A DNA stretch of 64,000 nucleotides, from NCBI GenBank assembly GCA_950295325.1, contig OX485803.1:62573554-62637553 (forward strand). Direction: 5' to 3'. Shown here one piece after another: positions 10,481 to 20,361 of this stretch (position 1 is its first letter; each line of letters begins with the position of its first letter). A program made the position numbers and the translations under genes. The notes below the pieces were generated by a model, which ran no database searches, was not told the origin of the DNA, and saw only the letters and a list, made by a program, of their open reading frames with translations. The stretch is from Polytrichum commune. Its lineage: Eukaryota; Streptophyta; Polytrichopsida; Polytrichales; Polytrichaceae.

Positions 10481-11095
10481 TTGGGACCTACTTTGGCTAA
10501 AGCCACTTGTGGTGATGCGCCGCCACACTTCTCTTTGGGACCATTGGCTTCAATGCTCTTGCAAACTTGATGGTCCCCACCATGTCCTCAAGAAGCCTTA
10601 GGGACTTAAACAAGGCATCCACCACCCGCTTTTAAAACCCCACCTAAAAGGATGCATTTCTTAGAAAGCTCGTCCGTTTTAGGTGTATCCTTCATTTGTG
10701 CGTTTGAATAGCGCACATAGGCCTTAAGAGGCCCCGGGTGCCTCATTAGCACCAAATTCATTCCAACATCAATACCTTCCAAGCATTTCGAATTGGAATT
10801 TCAATCCAACATTAATGCCCTCCAAGGTTTTGGGTGATTTCGGTATTCTAGGCCCCAAATGTTTTTTGAGGTTTGAGGGAGCCCTTTCAAAGCACTCCTC
10901 CATTTTCCTTACCAAATCCACCCTCATGCCCACCATTGTCATTAGAACCAATGGTATGGTCAAATTCCACATGCACATGATCCTTGTTCCAATTTGAGCC
11001 TCACAACCCTTTTGGAAACCCCGGGCTCACCATCATAACCCGCATTTTTGATAGCCATGTTTCCCTCAAAGTGCGAGCTCAAAACTTGGAACCCT
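10481..11095 (-). pseudogene. Gag remnant and leader, copy A-B
   Basis: Conserved between copies and placed between the primer site and the protease-like segment, so gag by position. No long frame and no clear CCHC knuckle were found. Short open pieces such as 10769-10978 are the best preserved parts. Confidence 0.5.
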
Positions 11096-11107
11096 GCTCT
11101 GATACCA
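11096..11107 (-). other. Primer binding site (tRNA-iMet type), copy A-B
   Basis: The minus strand reads TGGTATCAGAGC two bases downstream of the 5' LTR. This is the common plant retrotransposon primer site complementary to the 3' end of initiator tRNA-Met. It fixes the orientation of the element. The same site occurs at 29009-29020, 31987-31998 and 35599-35610. Confidence 0.95.
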
Positions 11108-11109
11108 AG

Positions 11110-12082
11110 TGTCGCAACCCTTGCTAGGTCCCTTAATAATCTTGCCAATTTTCGTTTCTACCAAAGGTTACGAGCGCTAACCCTTCGCATTCCGCCATGC
11201 TAATGGATAGCTCCTCTTACCCCGGACCAATAGTTCATAGGAGGGAACCAACCCTCCTACTTTGCTTTCGGGACTCACCCCTTAATCGGTAACCCATTTC
11301 CCCAATGTGGACTTCCATCCATGGACGTCCAATCCTATGTTGATCATCGCGTTGCCGGAGCAACACTACAACAACCCGAACCATACTAGGCAACTATGGC
11401 CTCACAATGGGCCAATGCCCATGGAGGCCGTGCCGTTCGGCCTCGGGTGGGTGAGGCCACACCACCTCACCCATATAAGCCTCTAGGACTTCACGCGGGG
11501 CCCCTACCCCACCGTCAACCAACCTCTTGTCTCTCTACCAAGAGTTGGGGCCAAGTGGACATTTTCCCTTAGCCGCTGGGCCTAGAACCCCCCCAGCAGC
11601 TTCAGACCATCATAACTTCCTTGTATGATGTCTGATTCCAGCAACCAACCACTCCATCTTCATCTACGCTTCACGTAGATGCGGATGGACTCCTCACTTG
11701 CCCCATTCGGGCAAGTGGTGAGGAAGTTATGCCTGTTTGAACCTTGGCAGTCCCGGGAATCACTCCCAGGCACTGCTGTAGCAGGGCGCTGTCCCGGGAC
11801 AGCGCCCCACTCAAATGGCCATAACTCCTAGCTCACACCTCGGATTGAGGTGTTCTTGAGCATTCTAGAATCACCACGCCATGAACTACGCATAGCTCAT
11901 GGCCTCACCCTCATGCCTCCTAGTCTTTGTGGGTGGGAGGCGTTCCCAACGCCCGGGGCCCTCACCCACACTAGGATCACTTGGGCCCTCTCACCAACGG
12001 CGCCACAAGTCCCGGGTGTCACTCCGGGGTCCCCCTTCTGCCCATGGTGTTTCGGCCACTCCTCATGGAGAGGTGCGCGACA
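11110..12082 (-). repeat. 5' LTR of copy A-B
   Basis: It matches the 3' LTR at 4857-5829, including private features such as TTTCTACCAAAGG, CCATGGACGTCC and GATGCGGATGG. It is followed by the right target duplication cagtg at 12083-12087. Confidence 0.93.
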
Positions 12083-13426
12083 CAGTGGCTGCAAATGTAA
12101 CGGGAATAAATACCTTCCTGCCATCTCCAGTGGACCATCCCGGTTTAATCCATGCCTCTTCCGTCCAATTATCCAAACCAAAGCCAAGTGGGTAAAGAGC
12201 TTGCTGACCAACAAGCATATCATAGTTGGTAGCATTAGTAACAACACACTTCATTGACAAATGAGTGTAAGTAGGCCCTGCCCCCATATAAAAAATCAAA
12301 CGTAGAGGTGCCTTGGTGTATCCTGTTGCACGTTCAGTGCCCCCTACTGAAGTCACAATAGTGAATGGACAAGGATCCAAGCTTGATGGCGTCAATCCAA
12401 GACTGTCAGCAAGTCTTTTGCCAATCATAACCGGTTGAACACCGGAATCCATCATAACTCTCAGTGGTGTAGCACGGATAGTAGGCATATCCGTGCATGA
12501 AACGACAAACAAAGATTTGTCGTTCATCAGCCGTACAACTCCAGGTTGCAAATTATGCCGTTCGCGAGCAGGCCTTGCAGAAAAGTCTGCAAGATATGCC
12601 GCTCCCGACGCATAATTCGAAAATGACGTATCCACTGCTGAAATTGATGTTGGAGGAATATCAGTTTGCTTACCAAAAGCAATGATCGCCGCATCCGCAA
12701 GACTCGCTCGCAAATTGGCTAAGTCCTCCACCTCCTCAGCCACAGGTACGTCAACCACAACTTGGAATACTTGAAGGGATGGCAAATCCGCCTTACCTTC
12801 TAACATTCTCCCAGCTAAATGAAAAACTGCAGCAGGCTTGAAATCCGAAGCCATAAACTCCGAACCCGAGAAAATTGGCATATGGAGAATTTTATATGCC
12901 AATGCCTGCGTAACATCCTTCGAGATGGAATCCCCATCTCTCAAAGGTACAGGGTATTTAGCCCCAATAACAGTGGTGTCTACCAATCCAAATGAAAGAG
13001 GTAAACGTGCTTGACCAATTTGATCAGCTGGTCCGGCATGGCGAGGATGTAGCACGTCGTTGCTACCACCACTCGTGGAAGCCACCGCATCTGCCAATGT
13101 TTGTGAGCGAGTAGAAGCCGCCGCCACCACCTCTCCAGCTGCTCCAAACATATACATGTCCGAACCCGAGGTGCCACCACCCACATGCGGCTCAGAAATT
13201 TGAGCAAAAGATGCAGAAGATTTGAGCTTTTGCTCAAGCTCTACCACCTTAGCCTCAAGACTCTGCTCCCTTAGAGACTTTCTAGTGACATAACTGGCAG
13301 GCCGCATCTCAGGATGAAGTTGGAAACAATGATCCACATCGTGATTAGTGCCACCACAATGGTTACATTTCAATTGTCTCTTCTTAGAATTGTCCCCTGC
13401 CTTTACTGGTTCCATCTTTTGTTTAA
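12083..13426 (-). pseudogene. Protease and second zinc knuckle of the methyltransferase-carrying Ty3 element
   Basis: A 450-codon frame (counted to its false end inside the LTR) begins just after the gag zinc knuckle. It carries a canonical CCHC knuckle, CNHCGGTNHDVDHC, near its start. After a long low-complexity linker comes the aspartic protease: VMMDSGVQPVMIG (catalytic DSG), then TIVTSVGGTE and TNYDMLVGQQALYPLGF. No stop interrupts it. Its last codons run in frame, across the nested insertion, into the methyltransferase at 4851, so PR and DNMT form one open frame. It lies in the -1 frame relative to gag. Confidence 0.88.
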
Positions 13427-13433
13427 TTTTCCC
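13427..13433 (-). promoter_or_regulatory. Probable -1 ribosomal frameshift site (GGGAAAA)
   Basis: The minus strand carries G GGA AAA in the exact zero-frame phase (TTG GGA AAA) needed for X XXY YYZ slippage. Slipping back by one base moves from the gag frame, which stops 21 bases further on, into the protease frame, which continues for over 1.3 kb. Downstream pairing structure was not assessed. Confidence 0.65.
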
Positions 13434-14090
13434 AAAGGCTGAGTTTTCTTCTTCTTAGGACAGTTGGGATCATTCTTCGAATGGCCAGCTTCTCCACAAC
13501 CCCAACAATGCAAAATCTTTTGCTCCTTGACGGGTTGAGTCTCAGCTAAACTACTAGTAGATGTGACAATTCTCCTGGGTTTTGGACTCTCTGTCATCCA
13601 AGATACCATATCTGTGGCATCATGTTGGCAAAGAGCCCGATCACATCTCTCAACCACGGCAAACGCTTGTGCAAGCGTAGCTCGGCCCTCGTAGTCGAGG
13701 ATAATCCGAGGTGATGCCAACTCAAGTAGCCACTTGTCAATCTTAGACAAAAAGATTTTAACAAGCTGACTCTCAGCAAAAACACCTCCCGACTCCACAG
13801 CAAATCGCGCGAGTCGCGTATACATGGTCCGTGGAGTATCATCCTTCTCTCGGCGGAAATCCTGGATGCGCTGCATCTGGTCTCGCCGAAACCCACCATA
13901 CTCCACTTAAATGTACGACAAATTCAGTAAGGTGATTAAACGGATGTGGTGGACCAACAGCCGTCAATGCTGCCTGTGTAGCACGTGCCACCCGTGAAAG
14001 GGTTGCCGTGCTACTGCTAGCCACCATTCGCCCAAGTGCCAGGGGAAACTTAGTAGTGTGAGCGTAGAGCGGAGAGCGGAGAGCGGACAT
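13434..14090 (-). pseudogene. Gag of the methyltransferase-carrying Ty3 element (one frameshift)
   Basis: Two overlapping frames make up gag. The N-terminal part runs from 14090 to about 13905. The rest runs from about 13906 to 13403 and carries a retrotransposon gag core (RRDQMQRIQDFRREKDDTP, ARFAVESGGVFAES). It ends with a knuckle-like CWGCGEAGHSKNDPNC and a lysine-rich tail. A single-base frameshift lies near 13905. The likely start is the methionine at 14090 or one about 20 codons downstream (MVASSSTATL). Confidence 0.8.
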
Positions 14091-14199
14091 TGGAGAACGG
14101 AAAATTTAGATTTTGTTGGGTAATTTTAGGAGAAACAGGGCCTATTTCGTGGAATTAGAGATAGTTTGAATTCAATTTGTTGGAAAGTCACCCCATTCC
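14091..14199 (-). other. Leader of the methyltransferase-carrying Ty3 element, cut by LTR C
   Basis: A GAGCGGAGAGCGGAGAGCGG-type short tandem run is followed by about 100 bp. Together with the end of gag this matches 41400-41570. The match ends where LTR C begins (CCCATTCC then TGTCGCAACC); the other copy continues uninterrupted. Confidence 0.75.
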
Positions 14200-15195
14200 T
14201 GTCGCAACCCTTGCTAGCCCTCCTTGACCATCTTGCCAATTTTCATTTCCTAGCAAAGGTTACGAGCGCTAACCATTCGCATACCGCCATGCTAATGGTT
14301 AGCTCCTCTCACCCCGGACCTTATAGTTCATAGGAGGGGAACCAACCCTCCTACTTTGCTTTCGGGACTCACCCCTTCAATCGCTAACCAACCCCTTTAA
14401 TCGCTAACCAATCCTTAGATGTGGACTTCCATCCATGGAAGTCCAATCTTATGTTGATCATCGCGTTGCCGGAGCAACACTACAACAACCCGAACCATAC
14501 TAGGCAACTATGGCCTCACATTAGGCCAATGCCAATGGAGGCCGTGCCGTTCGGCCTCGGGTGGGTGAGGCCACACCACCTCACCCATATAAGCCTCTAG
14601 GACTTCACGCGGGGCCCCTACCCCACCGTCAACCAACCTCTTGTCTCCCTACCAAGAGTTGGGGCCAAGTGGACATTTTCCTTTAGCTGCTGGGCCTAGA
14701 ACCCCCCAGCAGCTTCAGACCATCATAACTTCCTTGTATGATGTCTGATCATAACAACCAACCACTTCATCCTCATCTACGCTTCACGTAGATGCCGATG
14801 GACTCCTCACTTGCTCCATTCGAGCAAGTCTTGAGGAAGTTATGCCTGTTTGAACCTTGGCAGTCCCGGGAATCCCTCCCAGGCACTGCTGTACCAGGGC
14901 GCTGTCCCGGGACAGCGCCCCACTCAAATGGCCATAACTCCTAGCTCACACCTCCGATTGAGGTGATCTTGAGCATTCTAGAATCACCACGCCATGAGCT
15001 ACGCATAGCTCATGGCCTTGCCCTTGTGCCTCCTAGTCTTCGTGGGTGGGAGGCGTTCCCAACGCCCGGGGCCCTCACCCACACTAGGATCACTTGGGCC
15101 CTCTCACCAACGGCGCCACAAGTCCCGGGTGTCACTCCGGGGTCCCCCTTGTGCCCATGGTGTTTCGGCCACTCCTCATGGAGAGGTGCGCGACA
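14200..15195 (-). repeat. LTR C (3' LTR of copy C)
   Basis: Starts TGTCGCAACCC after ATTCC and ends GTGCGCGACA before the likely polypurine tract. It differs from the A/B LTRs by many substitutions and by an extra CAACCCCTTTAATCGCTAAC block near 14385-14408. Confidence 0.9.
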
Positions 15196-15776
15196 CTCAC
15201 CCCCACCAAACGGAGTCGATGCCCTCATCGACTATACTCGTAGTCGGCACACCAATTCTCAAGTTGCCATCCTCTATGGTGCGGCATTGTGTTTACCTTA
15301 GGGCGCGACCCCCACAGTGCATCTTCAAATTTGGCATAGTCCCAAAGGTGTCGTTACTAGGTGGTCCATTAGCGACCTTGGAACTCCTCCAAGGACCTAA
15401 CCTACAATAGACCCACCCACTTTGAGACTCACTTGGGTTGCCCCTCCTTTGGGGCCTCCCCCATTAGGCTTCACTAGCTTAACATGACACATCTAGGCGA
15501 GACCTCAACGCTTCCACTAAGTTGCCTCGGTTGCAACTCCGAGATGGCTTTCCATTGTTAAGCCACGCCTCCATCGCACGGGGGTGATGCCAAGTCCCGC
15601 CCGACTCGATTCCCACTTTGCTCTTTCGAGACATGGGTTCATGACTCCCATGCGCCAACTCTCGTTAGCTCGCGGGTAGCACTTTTATGAGCACGTGCCA
15701 TCACCTTGTCCCCGCCCGGACAAGCCCACAACTAAGAAGTTTCTTGGTTTTATCCAAGGCCCTTCCAAGCCATAGC

Positions 15777-16753
15777 TGTCGCAACCCTTGCTAGCCCCCC
15801 CTTGACCATCTTGCCAATTTTCAATTCTAGCAAAGGTTACGAGTCGCTAACCCTTCGCATACCGCCATGCAAATGGTTAGCTCCTCTAACCCTGGACCAA
15901 TAGTTCATAGGAGGGGAACCAACCCTCCTACTTTGCTTTCGGGACTCACCCCTTAATCGGTAACCCATTTCCCCAATGTGGACTTCCATCCATGGAAGTC
16001 CAATCCTATGTTGATCATCGCGTTGCCGGAGCAACACTACAACAACCCGAACCATACTAGGCAACTATGGCCTCACAATAGGCCAAAGCCCATGGAGGCC
16101 TTGCCGTTCGGCCTCGGGTGGGTGAGGCCACACCACCTCACCCATATAAGCCTCTAGGACTTCACGCGGGGCCCCTACCCCACCGTCAACCAACCTCTTG
16201 TCTCTCTACCAAGAGTTGGGGCCAAGTGGACATTTTCCTTTAGCTGCTGGGCCTAGAACCCCCCCAGCAGCTTCAGACCATCATAACTTCCTTGTATGAT
16301 GTCTGATCATAACAACCAACCACTCCATGTTCATCTACGCTTTACGTAGATGCCGATGGACTCCTCACTTGCTCCATTTGAGCAAGTCTTGAGGAAGTTA
16401 TGCCTGTTTGAACCTTGGCAGTCCCGGGAATCACTCCCAGGCACTGCTGTAGCAGGGCGCTGTCCCGGGACAGCGCCCCACTCAAATGGCCATAACTCCT
16501 AGCTCACACCTCCGATTGAGGTGTTCTTGAGCTTTCTAGAATCACCACGCCATGAGCTACGCATAACTCATGGCCTTACCCTTGTGCCTCCTAATCTTCG
16601 TGGGTGGGAGGCGTTCCCAACGCCCGGGGCCCTCACCCACACTAGGATCACTTGGGCCCTCTCACCAACGGCGCCACAAGTCCCGGGTTTCACTCCGGGG
16701 TGCCCCTTGTGCCCATGGTGTTTCGGCCACTCCTCATGGAGAGGTGCGCGACA
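15777..16753 (-). repeat. Solo LTR D inside copy C
   Basis: A complete 977-bp LTR with TG...CA ends is flanked by the 5-bp duplication atagc (15772-15776 and 16754-16758). No primer site or internal sequence follows it. The interrupted sequence matches the uninterrupted form at 6408-6425. It is the product of LTR-LTR recombination after insertion. Confidence 0.92.
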
Positions 16754-17182
16754 ATAGCCCCCAATTACTCGGCTTACCCAACCTAGTTTGGCATATCTAT
16801 TCCCCCTCTTCCATTAACCAAGCACAAGTACAAGACTAGGACCTCATCTCATACTTTTCTCTTTGCACCACTAAAGTTTGGACTTTATTCCCTCAAGCCA
16901 AAGAACAAGTTCATGTTGTGGAGTAATTAGCCTCGAAGCTAAGTGTGCTACTAGCGTCTCTCCCCCACTAAAGGAGATTGATGTCCTCATCAATGCCTAC
17001 GCTTCATTTTATTGGAATGTCTAGCCTTACTTTCTTCAAAGTGCTTCACCAATTCCTTGGCGTTCATCATGTCTCTTGCCGCTACCCAAACGGCTTCATT
17101 CTATCCTCACCATTTCACCAAGTAGTCCTTTGTACATTTTCTTTCATTTTTACTTGGGCTTCCTACACTTGAGGATGCCCTC

Positions 17183-18180
17183 CTACCTCATGTTCCAAAT
17201 GACGTCCACAAGGTGGGGAGGTGGCCTAATCACTTGTTTGTGATCGGGCCACAAGGTGTCGTCCTTAAATGGTTTTAGGAATGAGACATGAAATGTCGGA
17301 TGCACTTTGATCTTGGGCGGTAATTCCAACTTATATATGTCCTTGAACACTTGTTCCACAATGGAAAACGGAGCTCCAATTTTGGACATGAACTTTGGAG
17401 TGAGGCCTTCCGACTAAGTGAAGTTGTTCAGATTCAACAACACCTTTTGGCCCACCTCATTCTCCACTTCGCGTCTTCCGGCATTGACTTGCACTCCGTA
17501 GCACCTTCGGGCTTTCTCCACCAACAACTTGGTCATCTCCAAGACTTGTTCACGCTTCTTGGCCAAGTCCTCACCATCTTGGTTAAACTCTAGTGTTGAA
17601 TGTGCCCCCTCGAGAGCTAGGTTAATAGGTTGGAGCGCATCCACTCCATAAGCCACCACGAAAGACCACCCCTTGGTAGCCAAGTGCGTGGCTACATTGC
17701 AATTACACTCCGCTCGACCCACATAGTCCGCCCAATCTCCTTGGTCCGCCCCCACCAAGTTCCTCAAGTATTGCTTCAAGACTCCATTCACACGCTCCGA
17801 TTTCCCATTCATTTGGGAATGCAAGGTCGTGCTAAACCTTAGTTTCCTTCCGACCTCCTTAGAGAAATGCATTGAAAATGCACTTGTGAACTTTGGATCT
17901 TGATCCCACACAATCACTCTTGGCAACCCGTGGTGCCTCAACCATCCTTTGAGAAAAGGCTATGCGGTCTCCAACGCGGTGGCGGTTCCCACAATCGGCA
18001 CCATGTGTGCCAACTTGGCAAACCGCTCTACCATCAACAAGATGGTATCATACCCATGTGACTCCGGCAAACTTGTGATCAAGTCCATGCACATAGTATG
18101 CCATGGTGCCGACGGGATAGGGAACGGTGGCAAGAAACCGCCTTGGTTTTGGTAAGAGGCTCGGTTCACTTGGCACTTTG
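17183..18180 (-). pseudogene. Integrase remnant, copy C
   Basis: Same blocks as in copy A-B, with QMNGKSERVN keeping the catalytic E and VIVWDQDPKF the second D. The family-wide TAG after TALETA lies near 17957-17960. The GPY-type tail reads LPPKIKVHPTFHVSFLK. Confidence 0.82.
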
Positions 18181-18789
18181 TTCACGCCTTCACAAAATGG
18201 GTTATATTCTCTTTTATGCACCGCCAATGGTACCTCTTTGACACCATTCTATGGCGGCTTTTTCTTTCTCCTCTATGGCCGGCAATAAGACTATCATATT
18301 CCTCCTTCAAAACCGATAGCCTCAACTTGCCTTGTGTCACATACACCCAATTTTGCTTGCACTTGAACAATCCGTCCACCAACTTAACTTCTTTGAGCAC
18401 CTTGCTCTTGCAAAGCTCACCTAAAAGTTTTTGTGCTTTGGGGTAGTTAATTTACCCCTCCCGTATCTTGCATTACAAGTTTCCTTCGCCGGCACACATT
18501 AGCCACAAGGTTTGGATGGTTCTCATTGCTTGGAACTCTTCCGGTCTACTTCGCGCATCCGGCACCACATTTCCACGGTCCGGTTTGTGGATCAAATCCA
18601 CCTTTATAAGCGCCAAACTATCATGTCACCACAATGACTTGGCGCTCACTTGCGCTTGTATGTCAAAATTCTTTTAGGACACATTGTCCATGTAGACCTT
18701 TGCTTTGTGCGACCCCAAATAGCGTCGCCACCTCTTCAAGCAATGCACTATGGCAAAGAAGTTCTTTATCATGAGTTGGTTGTCTTCTT

Positions 18790-19690
18790 TGACAACCATC
18801 GAGCTTCATGCTCCCATATGCAATGGCCATCCATCTTACAAATAATCCACCATTGGCAAAGTCATTCACCCCCATATGCACCTCAAGAGGTTTGTCAAAC
18901 TCCGCGAACTTGAGCAGGGGCGGCGAAGAGAACTTGGTCTTAAGTTCCCCAAAGACTTGGTGAAAAGGCTCATCCCACTATTGGGATAGCCATTTCTTTC
19001 ACAAGTTTCACAAGGTCAGACAACCATCGAGCTTCATGCTCCCATACGCAATGGCCACCCATCTTGCATCATCAACATCCGCTAATAGTAAAGTCACTCG
19101 CCCCCATATGTACCTCAAAAGGTTTGTCAAGCTCCAGGAACTTGACCACGGGCGGCGAAGAGAACGTCGTCATAAGCTCCTTCAAAGACTTGGTGAAAAG
19201 GCTCATCCCACTCTTGGGTTAGCCATTTCTTTCACAAGTCGCACAAGGTTCGACAACCATTAAGCTTAATGCTCCCATATGCAATGGGCATCCATCTTGG
19301 ATCAACATCCACCAATGGTAAAATCACTCGCCCCCGTATGCACCTCAAAAGATTTGTCAAGCTCCGCGAACTTGATCACGGGCGGCGAAGAGAACTTCGT
19401 CTTAAGCTCCCCAAAAGAATTGGTGAAAAGGCTCATCCCACTCTTGGGATAGCCATTTCTTTCACAAGTCACACAAGGTCGGACAACCATCGAGCTTAAC
19501 GCTCTCATATGCAATGGCCATTCACCTTGCATTAACCATCCGCCAATAGTAAAGTCACTCGCCCTTGTATGCACTTCAAAAGGTTTGTCAACCTCCGCGA
19601 ACTTAAGCACGGGCGGCGAAGAGAACTTGCTTTCCAGCTCCCCACATGCTTGGTGACAAGGCTCATCCCACTCTTAGGATAGCCATTTTT
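18790..19690 (-). repeat. ~230-bp tandem array, copy C
   Basis: Four units begin near 18792, 19021, 19255 and 19485. They have the same marker and the same encoded blocks as 8450-9370 but separate substitutions in each unit. Confidence 0.82.
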
Positions 19691-20361
19691 TTTTCAACAA
19701 ATTGACTAAGGTCCTAGCAACCTTAGAAAAACCTTGAATGAAATGGTGGTAGCAGTTGGCTAGGCTAACAAATGACCTAACTTAGCCGTTTTTTTGAGTC
19801 AAAGACCAATTCTCCTCTTGGATTGCCTTGACATTTTTCATGTTCTTCCACCAACTTCCTTTGTCACCACATACCTCAAAAACTCAATATCTTGTTGAGC
19901 AAAGTTATTTTTCACTCCTTGGCGGTAACTTTTTGGGCAACACATTGGTGAATACATCCTTGTATCTCACCAACATTCCACCAAACGGTTTAGGGGAGGC
20001 CCATCTTTCCTAGCCTGTCGCAACCCTTGCTAGGTCCCTTAATAATCTTGCCAATTTTCGTTTCCAGCAAAGGTTACGAGCGCTAACCCTTCGCATTCCG
20101 CCATGCTAATGGATAGCTCCTCTTACCCCGGACCAATAGTTCATAGGAGGGAACCAACCCTCCTACTTTGCTTTCGGGGCTCACCCCTTAATCGGTAACC
20201 CATTTCCCCAATGTGGACTTCCATCCATGGAAGTCCAATCCTATGTTGATCATCGCGTTGCCGGAGCAACACTACAACAACCCGAACCATACTAGGCAAC
20301 TATGGCCTCACAATGGGCCAATGCCCATGGAGGCCGTGCCGTTCGGCCTCGGGTGGGTGAG

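Larger units (their letters stand above)
4857..12082 (-). mobile_element. Full-length TGTCG-family LTR retrotransposon (copy A-B), non-autonomous
   Basis: It has LTRs of 973 bp at both ends, TG...CA termini, a tRNA-iMet-type primer site beside the right LTR and the 5-bp duplication cagtg. The primer site places the 5' LTR on the right, so the element reads leftward. Internal remnants (5' to 3') are a gag region with a minisatellite, a protease-like segment, an RT C-terminal scrap, a ~230-bp tandem array, RNase H, integrase and chromodomain. The RT palm with YxDD is absent and many stops are present. The two LTRs showed no difference when read side by side, so the insertion is recent even though the element cannot encode its own polymerase. 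Confidence 0.92.
1..14199 (-). mobile_element. Decayed Ty3/gypsy retrotransposon with DNA methyltransferase and PHD finger (interrupted)
   Basis: Read on the minus strand, the order is leader, gag with zinc knuckles, aspartic protease, C5-cytosine methyltransferase, reverse transcriptase, RNase H, integrase, PHD finger. RT before integrase, plus the YIDD-type RT, identifies Ty3/gypsy (Metaviridae-like). It is split between 4856 and 12083 by a TGTCG-family element with target duplication cagtg; the protease frame on the right runs in frame into the methyltransferase on the left. Several in-frame stops and at least two frameshifts show it is dead. No LTR was identified: the 3' LTR would lie before base 1, and the 5' side is cut by another insertion at 14200. 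Bases 1-97, after the PHD stop, show nothing recognisable. Confidence 0.9.

Noticed and set aside
10171-10528. Cys-rich small proteins in the gag region
   Set aside because: The reading frames come from a minisatellite; Cys spacing fits no zinc knuckle and three frames are open at once.
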